From Candidatus Rubneribacter avistercoris (GTDB lineage: Bacteria; Actinomycetota; Coriobacteriia; Coriobacteriales; Eggerthellaceae), in NCBI GenBank assembly GCA_019115845.1, contig DXCU01000052.1, positions 1-64,000 of the forward strand: 64,000 bases of DNA, given 5' to 3'. Under the pieces are notes generated by a model. That model did no database searches. It saw nothing but the letters and a program-made list of their open reading frames with translations, and was not told where the DNA came from. Numbering within the stretch: position 1 is the stretch's first letter; every line of letters starts with the position of its first letter. Below, one piece after another: positions 1 through 8,361 of this stretch. Position numbers and translations under genes: made by a program.

Positions 1-690
1 CTTGCGCAGGCGGTCGGGAAGGTTGGCGTCCAGCGCCTCGCGCTCGCTTTCCAGCTTGCCGTACTCGCCCACCAGAGGCATGAGCTCTTCGACTTTGGCG
101 ACGATGCGGCGCTGCTCGGCGAGGGGCGGGAGGGGGACGAGGAGAGGTTCGATTTTCTTAAGCGTTATACGGGGAATGCCGGTTCCGCTCATAAGAGATC
201 TGATATAGCGATTAAACAAATCTGTTCTCAAGTAATAGACGAGAAACCAATTCAAAAGTCCGCGAGGCACTTTTATTAGGGCTACGCTGGATAACAGGCT
301 AAATGGCTGATCGATATTGTTTACTGTTACAACACCAGTTGTGGCTCCATCTTTGACTAAGAGAATGTCACCAATAGCGGGATTGCAGCGTTTATAAATC
401 TCCTCGTGAACGGCCTTAGACACATAGGTAATGCCAGCCACCTCAACGCCGTCGTCCTTAATGTTTTTAGCGGTTACGTACATGTAATCACCCGTCGGCA
501 TGTTGACAGGAGAGTGGTGGGTACCATCCGTAATCTTGAGTGCCAAACTTCCCATTCTTGCCCACTCCCACCCGTCTGGCACCTCGAACGGAATCTCTCC
601 GTCTATGCACACGGGCTCGCTCTCGCGCCCCTTCGCGTCCACGCGCTTCTCATAGCGGGAGCCATCGGAAGCGTAGCACGCTGCTTTTAG
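1..690 (-). pseudogene. hsdS: 5'-truncated type I restriction specificity subunit (HsdS), running off the left edge
   Basis: HsdS recognises DNA for a type I restriction-modification complex. The minus-strand frame is open from a TAG at 691-693 to the window edge, 230 codons. It reads through a linker, then EIPFEVPDGWEW (the usual start of the first target-recognition domain), then a complete TRD-like stretch with ITDGTHHSP and TGIPRITLKKIEPLLVPLPP, and then the central conserved helix motif PPLAEQRRIVAKVEEL near the edge. The roughly 60-residue N-terminal helix that normally precedes EIPFEVP is absent, and no start codon lies before it; the first Met is inside the domain. A silent cassette that recombines with an expressed hsdS beyond the edge would look like this, as would a simple remnant. 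The second TRD would lie outside the window. Family assignment is secure; status is inferred. Confidence 0.8.
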
Positions 691-744
691 CTACCTTGGA
701 TGTTTTTCCGACCGTTTGACGAGTCGTCCGGCACTACCAGGTTC

Positions 745-1845
745 TCACAGCTCCTGCTCAATCAAGTAATCCCGAAACGCTGGCAGCTCGAAAGCCACCA
801 CGCCGCGCCTTCGCTCGCCGATTGCGCCGTGGGCGAGGAGCCTGTTTCGGTATTGGCCCGCGTAGGATGCCGACACGCCCATCCGTGCGACGATATCGGC
901 CATGCGGCTTTCGCCCTCATCGGCGAGCATGGCGCGCAGAAACCTGATGTCACCGTCCGACAGGCTGCGGTAGGTGGAATCAAGCACGCGCGCTTTCAGT
1001 TCTTTTTCGGCAATGGATATGCCGAGTTCCACGTGCTCGACGGTCACCTTGGGCGCGAGCGGGTCCTGCTCCCACGACCGATAGCCAACCAATTGCATCA
1101 TGAATGGGAATCCGTTTATCGCCCTCACGGCTTTGTTGAGCGCCTTTTTCTGAATAGTCCGTCCTCCCGAGCGAACAGTTTTGGCGAAGGCGTCTTCTAT
1201 TTCGCAATTGTCCACGCGTCCCAAATGATGGCTGACGGATCGGCGCAAAAACGACACCGTTTTGTCCTGGAGTAGGGTGGATATGCTGTGCGGCAGGCCG
1301 GCCATGAGGAGGGCCACCTTGCGTCCCTCACGAACGAAGTGCTGGTACACGGCTGCGAGCTGAATCATCTCGTCAAGATCGGGCTGCACCTCGTCAACGG
1401 CGATAAGCAGTCCCGTGTCGGTTTCGGCTAGTGCATCGAGGATACGGTTCATGCGGGTGCGCCAATTGCCGCGCGCTCGGTCCGAGTGCTCCCATTCCGC
1501 ATTGACAATTTGGGCTATTCCGATGCCGGTGATACGGCTTTCCACGTCGGGAGCGACAAGGTGTTCTGCGGCTTCAAGCGTTCGCTCCTCTACATCCTCC
1601 AACATACCCGGAAGGGCTGTAACGCCCACGGCAATCCACCCTCGCTTGCGAGCTTCTTCAGCTATCAGGGAAAGCAGGGCCGTCTTGCCAGTACCTCGCG
1701 CACCGGAGATGACCGTGGAGAGGTCGGGGCTTCTTCCGCTGCGCTCGAACGCGGTTATCATGTCGCCTATGAGCTGCGCACGGCCCGCCATATAGGCAGG
1801 AACTTCCCCGAATGTCGGAGTAAAAGGGTTTTCTTCGTAGGGCAT
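745..1845 (-). CDS. AAA ATPase with C-terminal winged helix (ORC/AAA_16-like), copy 1
   Basis: 366-residue P-loop ATPase. The N-terminus ENPFTPTFGE is followed by Walker A GARGTGKT and Walker B LLIAVDEV. A C-terminal winged-helix-like segment (MADIVARMGVSASYAGQYRNR) suggests DNA binding. A paralogue with the same motifs in the same order and near-equal length lies at 25505-26620. The ATG at 1845 is chosen because a GAGG ribosome site sits five bases upstream and the paralogue starts at the equivalent place; a longer frame to 1896 exists. It lies 55 bp from the truncated hsdS and transcribes toward it. Proteins of this kind are usually annotated only as ATP-binding protein; the role is unknown. 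Defence, replication-like or regulatory functions are all possible. Confidence 0.82.
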   Translation of the reverse strand: MPYEENPFTPTFGEVPAYMAGRAQLIGDMITAFERSGRSPDLSTVISGARGTGKTALLSLIAEEARKRGWIAVGVTALPGMLEDVEERTLEAAEHLVAPDVESRITGIGIAQIVNAEWEHSDRARGNWRTRMNRILDALAETDTGLLIAVDEVQPDLDEMIQLAAVYQHFVREGRKVALLMAGLPHSISTLLQDKTVSFLRRSVSHHLGRVDNCEIEDAFAKTVRSGGRTIQKKALNKAVRAINGFPFMMQLVGYRSWEQDPLAPKVTVEHVELGISIAEKELKARVLDSTYRSLSDGDIRFLRAMLADEGESRMADIVARMGVSASYAGQYRNRLLAHGAIGERRRGVVAFELPAFRDYLIEQEL

Positions 1846-2294
1846 GGCAACCTCGCTTCGCAATGATGCGCCCATCCTACGCTTGATTTCTTTCAAACTC
1901 CTTGATTCTTTTTAAAAAGCGAACGCGCGCTAAAGGTGCGGAACTGTTTGAGCGCTTGGGACACGGGTGATTTCGGGCTGTGCATACGAGGGTTTCCAAG
2001 CCTTCGAACTTCTTCGCTTCCTCATCCCCCACTCTTCGCCCCCTTCATCCCTCCTCGCCTCGCTTTTGCCTCGCAATATTTTGATGAGAATTCGATATGA
2101 AAGATTCAGGCGGGCGGGGGAGGTTTTTCGGGCAAGCCCTTAAAATCTAGAATCGTGTGCGATGCGGCTTGGAGGTTTCCCGTGCCGCCGAGGGCCAAGG
2201 GGCCGATTGCCCCGCCGGGGGGCCGCCGCATCTGCCCGATCCGTCGCGCCAGCGCGCAGGGTCGGGCGCGCAGATGAGGAAGAAAGGAGAAGGC
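1846..2294. other. Intergenic stretch between the AAA ATPase and the dmsA-like gene
   Basis: No convincing gene is seen. The part nearest the ATPase is AT-rich (TTCTTTTTAAAAAGCGAA near 1908) and may hold its promoter. A TAGAAT hexamer at 2148-2153 is a possible -10 for the dmsA-like gene, but no good -35 partner was found. A minus-strand frame crossing this stretch has the composition of a shadow of the plus-strand gene. Confidence 0.4.
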
Positions 2295-4976
2295 GTGCCC
2301 GCTACCAGGGAAAACCCGTCCATAGGCGTTGGCTGTCGCTCGGTTTCGGCACAGGGCGCCTTGGGCGCCAAAGCTGCGCCGGGCGGCGGTGCGTCGAAGC
2401 GGGCCGATGACGCCTATGCCAAGGAGGGGCAAGTCAGGGCCGTCGGCGCCAAGCCGTTCTCCTCCGACAAGGTGGTGTGGAACGCCTGCCATGCGAACTG
2501 CGGAAACCGCTGCCCGCTCAAGCTGTATGTGAAAGACGGCGTCATCGTGCGCGTGGAGGGCGACGACGAGGGGTCGGACGGCTTCGGCCCCGGCCGCGTT
2601 TTCCAGCTGCGTCCTTGCGTGCGCGGCCGGACGGCCCGCCGCCTCGTCCACAACGAGACGCGTCTCCGAAAACCGCTGCGGCGCGTGGCGGGCACCAAGC
2701 GCGGCCAGGGCGTTTACGAGGAGATATCGTGGGAGGTCGCCATCCGCGAGATCGCCGGCATCATGAAGGGCATCAAGGAGGAGTACGGCAACGACGCCTT
2801 CTACCTTCAGTACGGCACCGGCCGGATGGACGGCGTCGTGGCAAAGTCGTGGCCGCCCGATGGCACCGTGTTCGCCCGCATGATGAACTGCTGGGGCGGC
2901 TATCTGCGCCATTACGGCACGTACTCCGCAAGTCAGATCAGCCGGGAGCTTCCGCTGCTCAACGGCGACGCCCACGCCAACAATGAGGCTGCCGACCTCG
3001 TGAACTCCAAAAACATCGTGCTGTTCGGCAACAATCCGGCCAACACCCGCATGTCCGGCTCGGGCATGATGCACCTCGTTACGCAGGTGCGCCTGCGAAA
3101 CCCCAAGGTCAACATCGTGGTGGTGGATCCGCATCTGTCCGACACCGTCGTGGGCGCGGCCACCACGTGGGTGCCCATCCGTCCCGGCACGGACGCGGCG
3201 CTCGTGGCCGGCATGGTGCAGTACCTCCACGCCAACGGCATGCTTGACGAGGCGTTTATCCGCGAGCGGTTCATCGGCTTCTACTCCGACACCTTCCTGG
3301 AAGACGTGAAGCAGGGCGAGCCTGCGAGCAACGTGTTCTTCGGCTTCGACAAGGAGGGTGCGCTGGCGGTTGAGGAGGACCTGTCTTACGAGGCATACCT
3401 CAACGGCACCGGCGCCTACGAGGGTTCGGGCCCAAAGACCCCCGAGTGGGCCGCAGCCATCACCGGCGTTCCGGCCGGCACCATTCGCGCGCTGGCCGAG
3501 CTGTACGTGAACGGCCCCACGGCCACCATTCAGGGCTGGGGTCCGCAACGCCATTTCAACGGCGGCAACTCCGCGCGCGCCATCGGCCTGATCGCGGCCA
3601 TCACCGGCAACGTGGGCATCTCCGGCGGCGGCTCGGGCGCGCGCGAGGCTGTGGGCGGCGTGGCCTGCAACGTGCCGACCGGGCTGGACTGCTTCCCCGA
3701 GAAAAACACGGTGAGAACCTGCATCCCGTTTTTCGGGTGGTTTCGCGCTATCGAGGACTATCGATCCATGAACGACGCCACCTGGGGCATTCGCCGCTAC
3801 GACGACGAGGGCAACCTGCTTTTAGCCGAAACTCCCGGCGAGATCAGCCTGAAAGCCCCCGTCAAGTTCATCTGGAACTACGGCTCCAACGTCATGATGG
3901 GCCAGCATGCCGACATCAACGACTGCCTGCGCATCTACAACCTGCCTGACGAGAAAGACTCCGGTCTGCGCTGCGTGGTCACCTGCGATGTGTACCTGAC
4001 GCCCACGGCCATGGTCTCCGACTACATTTTGCCGGGCACCACCAGCTTCGAGGAGACGGACGTGGTGCAGGGCGGCGCCGCGTGGGCGGGCTTCGTCCTG
4101 TGCGAAAGCCCTGCCATCGACCCGCTGTTCGAGTGCAAGCCCGTCTACGAGATCTGCTCGCTTCTGGCCGAGGAGCTGGGCGTGGCCGAGGAATTCACCG
4201 AGGGCAAATCCCAGGAGGACTGGGTGCGCTGGTGCTACGAAAAAGGCAAGAACGCCGGCGAGGACCTTCCGGACAGCTTCGAGGAGTTCAAGGAAACGGG
4301 CCTGTTCAAGCGAGCCGATTGTCACGAACCCCAGGTGCACGCCCCCAAGGCGCTGCCCACGCCCTCCGGTAAGTACGAGGTGTTCTCCAAGCAGGCGTAC
4401 AACATCTCCAAGCAGTGGGACCTCACGGCTGCCGGCTTTGTGCCCGAGGACGGCCTGGACCAGATCACCCCGTGTCCCGTATGGTACGAAAGCTTCGAAG
4501 GATACGGGGATGCGGAGACACGAAAGGGCTACCCTTTCCAGCTGATCGGCCATCACGCCAAAACGCGCACGCATTCCTCGTACGGCAACGTGGACTGGCT
4601 TGAGTCCGTGGCGCCGCAGCAGTGCTGGATCAACGCGCGGGATGCCGCCGGCTTGGGTGTGGAGAACGGCGACGAGGTGATTGTGTCCACCAAGCGTGGC
4701 CGCGTGAAGATCGCGGCCAAGGTGACCGAGCGCATTATGCCCGGCGTAGTGTCCATTCCGCAGGGCGCGTGGTACAGCCCCGAGAGCCGCGACGTTGGCA
4801 AACTGGGCAGTGTGGACAACCTTGATCTGGGAGGATGCATCTCGGTGCTGACTTCGCAGCGGCCCACGGCCATTTCGAAGGGCAACGGCGTGCACTCCAA
4901 CCTCTGCAGGATCGAGAAGGTGCAGGGCGCGGGGCGAACGGCACGAGACGCAAGGCGTAAAGGGGGCGAGTCATGA
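2295..4976 (+). CDS. dmsA: DMSO-reductase-family molybdopterin oxidoreductase, catalytic subunit (DmsA-like)
   Basis: About 893 residues. The [4Fe-4S] ligands Cys65, Cys69 and Cys73 (NACHANCGNRCP) and Cys108 (PCVRGR) follow DmsA spacing. The block with SWPPDGTVFARMMNCWGGYL and GTYSASQI matches DmsA, with Ser211 as the probable molybdenum ligand. WGPQRHFNGG, GNVGISGGGSGARE and the C-terminal TSQRPTAISKGNGVHSNL are also DmsA-like. Reduction of an S- or N-oxide is likely but the substrate is unproven. GTG 2295 is chosen for its AAAGGAG site five bases upstream; ATG 2274 and GTG 2157 are in-frame alternatives. None of the possible N-termini contains a twin-arginine motif, which is unusual for this family. 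The stop overlaps the next gene (ATGA). No anchor gene follows. Confidence 0.88.
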   Translation: MPATRENPSIGVGCRSVSAQGALGAKAAPGGGASKRADDAYAKEGQVRAVGAKPFSSDKVVWNACHANCGNRCPLKLYVKDGVIVRVEGDDEGSDGFGPGRVFQLRPCVRGRTARRLVHNETRLRKPLRRVAGTKRGQGVYEEISWEVAIREIAGIMKGIKEEYGNDAFYLQYGTGRMDGVVAKSWPPDGTVFARMMNCWGGYLRHYGTYSASQISRELPLLNGDAHANNEAADLVNSKNIVLFGNNPANTRMSGSGMMHLVTQVRLRNPKVNIVVVDPHLSDTVVGAATTWVPIRPGTDAALVAGMVQYLHANGMLDEAFIRERFIGFYSDTFLEDVKQGEPASNVFFGFDKEGALAVEEDLSYEAYLNGTGAYEGSGPKTPEWAAAITGVPAGTIRALAELYVNGPTATIQGWGPQRHFNGGNSARAIGLIAAITGNVGISGGGSGAREAVGGVACNVPTGLDCFPEKNTVRTCIPFFGWFRAIEDYRSMNDATWGIRRYDDEGNLLLAETPGEISLKAPVKFIWNYGSNVMMGQHADINDCLRIYNLPDEKDSGLRCVVTCDVYLTPTAMVSDYILPGTTSFEETDVVQGGAAWAGFVLCESPAIDPLFECKPVYEICSLLAEELGVAEEFTEGKSQEDWVRWCYEKGKNAGEDLPDSFEEFKETGLFKRADCHEPQVHAPKALPTPSGKYEVFSKQAYNISKQWDLTAAGFVPEDGLDQITPCPVWYESFEGYGDAETRKGYPFQLIGHHAKTRTHSSYGNVDWLESVAPQQCWINARDAAGLGVENGDEVIVSTKRGRVKIAAKVTERIMPGVVSIPQGAWYSPESRDVGKLGSVDNLDLGGCISVLTSQRPTAISKGNGVHSNLCRIEKVQGAGRTARDARRKGGES

Positions 4977-5611
4977 CCCAATACGGATTCTATGTGAACA
5001 CGGACATCTGCATAGGTTGCAAGGCGTGCATGACCTCGTGCTTCGACCGCAACGATCTGGAGGTTCCACAGAAGTTCCGCACGGTGTTCGAGTTTGGCGG
5101 CGGCGCGTGGGAAACGGACGCCGACGGCGCGTTTATCAACACGGTCTTCTGCTACTACGTGTCTGTGACCTGCGGACAGTGCGAGAGCCCCTCTTGTGTG
5201 GAGGCGTGTCCTACGGACGCCATGCGGAAGGATCCGGAGACGGGCATTGTGGACAACGACAAGGGTGCGTGCGTTGGCTGCATGTCCTGCGAAGCGGCCT
5301 GCCCTTATGGCCATCCGGCGCGAATGGCCGATGGACTCTCGCACAAGTGCGTCATGTGCGCCGATCTCGCCGAGGGAGGCGTGCCCGACCCGACGTGCGT
5401 CAAGGCGTGTCCGGTGCGCGCCATCGAGTTCGGCCCCATCGAGGATTTGCGCGCGGCGCACGGCGAAGTTGACGCGCTGGGTGAGCTGACGAACGAGACG
5501 GGTCCGAACGTGGTGTTCAATCCGCACCGGTCCTCCGGACGGGGCGGTGCGCTCATGAACCCGGCAGAGATCGGCCATGGGGCGAACGGAAAGAGGCCCC
5601 AGCGAGAGTGA
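4973..5611 (+). CDS. dmsB: Four-cluster ferredoxin subunit (DmsB-like)
   Basis: 212-residue electron-transfer subunit for the upstream molybdoenzyme, overlapping it by 4 bp. Four Fe-S motifs are visible: CIGCKACMTSC near residue 12, CGQCESPSCVEACP, CVGCMSCEAACPYG and CVMC...CVKACP. This is the DmsB/NrfC arrangement. Electrons would pass from a quinol oxidase through these clusters to the bis-MGD subunit. The usual third gene (DmsC anchor) is missing: the next 380 bp are repeats, and the following gene is on the other strand. The pair is either soluble or uses an anchor encoded elsewhere. Confidence 0.9.
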   Translation: MTQYGFYVNTDICIGCKACMTSCFDRNDLEVPQKFRTVFEFGGGAWETDADGAFINTVFCYYVSVTCGQCESPSCVEACPTDAMRKDPETGIVDNDKGACVGCMSCEAACPYGHPARMADGLSHKCVMCADLAEGGVPDPTCVKACPVRAIEFGPIEDLRAAHGEVDALGELTNETGPNVVFNPHRSSGRGGALMNPAEIGHGANGKRPQRE

Positions 5612-5922
5612 CGCACCGTGACAGCAGCGTGACAGCGGCAGCGTGACAGCGGCGTGACAGCGGCGTGACAGCGGGACGGGGATAACGTCACCACACGTGA
5701 CAGCGGAGTGACAGCAGGACGGGGATAACGTCACCGGGATAACGTCACCAGGTGGCAGCGGACAAGAGTGACAGCAGAGTGACAGCAGGAGCGACAGCAG
5801 AGTGACAGCAGGAGTGACAGCAGCACAGTGACAGCAGAGTGGTGACGTTATCCCCGTCCTGCTGTCACTCTGCTGCTGTCACTCTCGCGCTCTGCTGTCA
5901 CCCTACGGTGCTGTTGTCACGA
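5611..5922. repeat. Expanded array of the GACGGGGATAACGTCACC repeat family (locus 1)
   Basis: Right after the dmsB stop lie many short GTGACAGC(A/G)G units. The core GACGGGGATAACGTCAC occurs at 5675-5691 and 5718-5734, a partial copy at 5735-5749, and one inverted copy at 5842-5858. The 3' part is the complementary CTGTCAC-rich arm, so the whole could fold into a long imperfect stem. Related copies lie at 8243, 14585 and 15791. There are no regular spacers, so this is not a CRISPR array. Confidence 0.9.
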
Positions 5923-5989
5923 AATGAAACTCTATGAACGTTTGAGGTGCTGGGAAGTGGCGTGTATGGAGGCGGTGGAGGACAGCACC

Positions 5990-6652
5990 TTACTCGTGGC
6001 AGGTGTAGCATTCGAACACGCCGGCGTGGTGGCAGCTTTCGCAGATTTGAGGGGCGCGGTTGGCGGGGGAAGTGGCAACATCGGCGGCATTAGTGATGTC
6101 AGCGGCATTGGAGGTGGTGTTGCTGGCGGAGTGGAAATCCTCGTGCGGGTTGTGACAGTTGGCGCAGGCGATAGCTGCGTGGCTTTCGTCGGCAGGCAGG
6201 TTGTGGGGGTTCGCTACGGTGCCGTTGGCGTCGGTGAGTACGGTGCTGTGTGCGGTGGCTTCCGCAAGCTCCGTCGCGTTGTGGCAGCGCTCGCAGGTCT
6301 CATCGGCGATGGTGGCTGCGTGCGCAGTCTTGCGGGTTGAAAGGGCGCTCACATCGGCGTGTGCTTCTTCGAGCACTGATGCATCGTTATGGCAGGTCAA
6401 ACACGCGTCGGCGCTGAACTGCTCCTGTGCGCAGGGAACGGATGCCAACGACGCATCCTCGCCCACATGGCACGCCGCGCACGTGCTTTCAGGCGACCAG
6501 TGCCACTGCGTATCCGGCTCCAAGCGCCCGACAGAACCAACCCCCGATGTCAGAACCGCATCTTCAACTTCGGGCTGACACCCCGCAACCAAAGCGACGG
6601 CAACCGCAAGGACCGCAGTCGCTATTGCTCGCGCACCCTTTCCGCATTGCAT
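5990..6652 (-). CDS. Hexahaem c-type cytochrome lipoprotein
   Basis: 220 residues with a lipoprotein signal (hydrophobic stretch, then VAGC with Cys25). Six CxxCH haem sites are visible: CAACH (58-62), CLTCH, CERCH, CANCH, CESCH and CYTCH at the extreme C-terminus. It should sit on the outer face of the membrane and carry electrons to exported reductases. It is the last gene of a GntR - slipin - cytochrome operon: the slipin stop is 1 nt from this ATG. A paralogue at 12203-12802 shares the haem spacing, the NPH(N/D)LP segment and the CxxCHHAxxxECxTCH tail. No cytochrome c maturation genes are in the window. Confidence 0.92.
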   Translation of the reverse strand: MQCGKGARAIATAVLAVAVALVAGCQPEVEDAVLTSGVGSVGRLEPDTQWHWSPESTCAACHVGEDASLASVPCAQEQFSADACLTCHNDASVLEEAHADVSALSTRKTAHAATIADETCERCHNATELAEATAHSTVLTDANGTVANPHNLPADESHAAIACANCHNPHEDFHSASNTTSNAADITNAADVATSPANRAPQICESCHHAGVFECYTCHE

Positions 6653-6653
6653 G

Positions 6654-7634
6654 TTACTTTCCCAGCATGTCCTTCAAATCTTGCATGCTGCCGGCGTTGA
6701 ACCCCTCGCTGAACGAACTGGGCACTACAATCAGGTTGTTGCCGCCCTCTTTCACGCTCTCGTTCACCATGCTGGCCATGCGCACCTGAAACGCCAGGTC
6801 ATCCTGGCGGTAGAGTTTGGCGGCCTCAAGGTAGAGCTCGGCCACCTGATGCTCGATTTCGGCCAGAATGAGGCGCGCGTTGCTCTCCTGCTGGGCCTGC
6901 GCTTCGCGCGACATGGCGTCTTGCAGGCTTTCGGGGATAAGGATGTTGCGGATCTCGACGGAGAGGATGGCGATGCCCCAGTCGCTCGTTTTGGCGTTGA
7001 GTACTTCGCGCAGCTCGGCGTCCAGTTGGGAGCGGCGTGTGGAAATGTCGGCCAGGTTGATGCTGCCAATGGCGTCGCGCAGCGCCGTCTGGGCCGACCA
7101 CGAGACGGCGGCCGGATAATTATCCACCTCGCACCAGGCTTTTTCCGGGCTGACCACCATCCAGAACAGCACGGCATCGATGTCGGTAGGCACAAGGTCG
7201 GCAGTGAGGGCCTTCTCCGCGGAAAACGGCGTCACGGTGATGCGCTGGTCCACGCGCAGGGCGGCGGATTCCAAGAAGGGGATGGTGAAAAAGATACCCG
7301 GCCCCTCCACGCGGTTGAAGCGACCGAGGCGCAGCACGACCACTTTCTCCCATTGTTGGGTGATGTGCGCCGTCATGAGCGCAATCACCAGGTAGGCGCC
7401 CGCAATGAGCGCAAGCCACAGCGGATAGCCGCAGTAGAGCACAATGCCTAAGGGTAGCGCTGACACCGCGAACACAAACGCCTCGAAAAACACCACGCCC
7501 ATGCGCGTGGAGAGGGGGCGCTTCGCGGGAGCCAGGGGAGGCAGGCTCTGGGCGCGCTTGGCTTTCTTTCCTTTTTTACCCGACACGGCGAGACGCTTTC
7601 TGTGATTCGTTGGCGGGCGTGGTTGCGTTGTCAT
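6654..7634 (-). CDS. SPFH/Band 7 family membrane protein (slipin-like)
   Basis: 326 residues. A basic N-terminal tail is followed by two hydrophobic segments (about 45-90), then the Band 7 domain beginning WEKVVVLRLGRFNRVEGPG and a helical C-terminus ending VVPSSFSEGFNAG. Slipins form membrane scaffolds and are often bacterial homologues of stomatin. The gene lies between a GntR regulator, which it overlaps by up to 59 bp, and a hexahaem cytochrome, so the three are probably one operon. The start is uncertain: ATG 7634 lacks a clear ribosome site, and GTG 7586 would shorten the overlap to 11 bp. A broken fragment of a related slipin lies at 14685-14897. Confidence 0.85.
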   Translation of the reverse strand: MTTQPRPPTNHRKRLAVSGKKGKKAKRAQSLPPLAPAKRPLSTRMGVVFFEAFVFAVSALPLGIVLYCGYPLWLALIAGAYLVIALMTAHITQQWEKVVVLRLGRFNRVEGPGIFFTIPFLESAALRVDQRITVTPFSAEKALTADLVPTDIDAVLFWMVVSPEKAWCEVDNYPAAVSWSAQTALRDAIGSINLADISTRRSQLDAELREVLNAKTSDWGIAILSVEIRNILIPESLQDAMSREAQAQQESNARLILAEIEHQVAELYLEAAKLYRQDDLAFQVRMASMVNESVKEGGNNLIVVPSSFSEGFNAGSMQDLKDMLGK

Positions 7635-8040
7635 CGGTGTCGGCGGCGTCGATGGTTACTTTTACTCCCAGATGGTCGGCTATTGCTCGCACGGCCTCCT
7701 CCGGGGTCATGCCAAGGTCGAGCAGCTTTGTTGCGTACTCGGATGCCACCATGCGCGCGTCGTTTTCGAACGCAACAAACCGGGAGTTGCCCAGGTCGGC
7801 CACGTGCGAGCCGCGTCCTACCTGCACCTCTATAAGACCGCTGCTTTCAAGGTCATGGTACACCTTGTTGACGGTGTGGTAGTTGATGTCCAGCTGCACG
7901 GCCAGCTCGCGCACCGTGGGCAGCTGGTCGCCCGGCTGATAGGCCCCCGACGCAATGAGGTAGGTGAGCCGCTTTTTCAGCTGCACCCAAATAGGGATGT
8001 CGCTTTTCTTGTCGATGCGATACGTTTCGAACGGATCCAT
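7576..8040 (-). CDS. GntR-family transcriptional regulator (YtrA-like, short)
   Basis: 154 residues. The N-terminal winged helix (IPIWVQLKKRLTYLIASG, then PTVRELAVQLDINYHTVNKV and GLIEVQVGRGSHV) is typical of GntR. The C-terminal part is too short for a FadR or HutC effector domain, which fits the YtrA subgroup; such regulators are often operon-encoded with membrane proteins. ATG 8040 follows a GGGAAAGG site; an upstream in-frame extension to 8169 looks non-coding. The promoter upstream carries a TTGTT-atcg-AACAA dyad, suggesting autoregulation. The slipin and cytochrome genes follow. Confidence 0.88.
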   Translation of the reverse strand: MDPFETYRIDKKSDIPIWVQLKKRLTYLIASGAYQPGDQLPTVRELAVQLDINYHTVNKVYHDLESSGLIEVQVGRGSHVADLGNSRFVAFENDARMVASEYATKLLDLGMTPEEAVRAIADHLGVKVTIDAADTDDNATTPANESQKASRRVG

Positions 8041-8172
8041 GCTGCGCCTTTCCCTGGTCGAGTGCGTGTGCGAAGGACGGGTGCCTGCGGGCCTTTCGAG
8101 GCTTGCTGGGGCTTGCTTGTGCGTCGGAGCGGCGCGGGAAGGTGCTCTGCCCGCGCTGTTCCTCCGCATGTT

Positions 8173-8201
8173 ATAGTATTATATTGTTATCGAACAATCA
8201 A
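8173..8201 (-). promoter_or_regulatory. Promoter and candidate operator of the gntR-slipin-cytochrome operon
   Basis: On the minus strand, -35 TTGATT (8196-8201) and -10 TACTAT (8173-8178) are separated by 17 bp. The dyad TTGTT-atcg-AACAA (8184-8197) lies in the spacer. GAACAATCA within it (8192-8200) recurs at 10225-10233, upstream of the FAD reductase. Confidence 0.55.
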
Positions 8202-8242
8202 TGGGGAACAGGCTCGTCTATTCGGGGAGAGGCTTGTGGGAG

Positions 8243-8285
8243 GAGTGTGACAGGAGTGTGACAGGAGGACGGGGATAACGTCACC
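8243..8285. repeat. GACGGGGATAACGTCACC repeat, half copy (locus 2)
   Basis: Two GTGTGACAGGA units precede the core GACGGGGATAACGTCACC (8268-8285). Only one arm is present here, unlike the paired arms at 14585 and 15791. The repeat lies in the 321 bp between gntR and the Fe-S gene, with the gntR promoter just to its left. Nothing else was recognised in that gap. Confidence 0.85.
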
Positions 8286-8361
8286 TTCTCGATACTCTGC
8301 CTCGTACGCAGCCACTTGCCAACTCAGGCGTGAGCGGTAACTTGTACGGAAGGGGGTGTGC

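Noticed and set aside
2106-3554. Long minus-strand frame (482 codons) opposite the dmsA-like gene
   Set aside because: Its composition (Arg, Ala, His, Val-rich, no domain) is that of an antisense shadow in high-GC DNA; the plus strand has unambiguous DmsA motifs. The same applies to the long frames opposite the genes at 18355, 52869, 44132, 31816 and 59385.
5611-5922. CRISPR-like repeat array
   Set aside because: Units are about 10 bp, spacing is irregular, there are no unique spacers and no cas genes.
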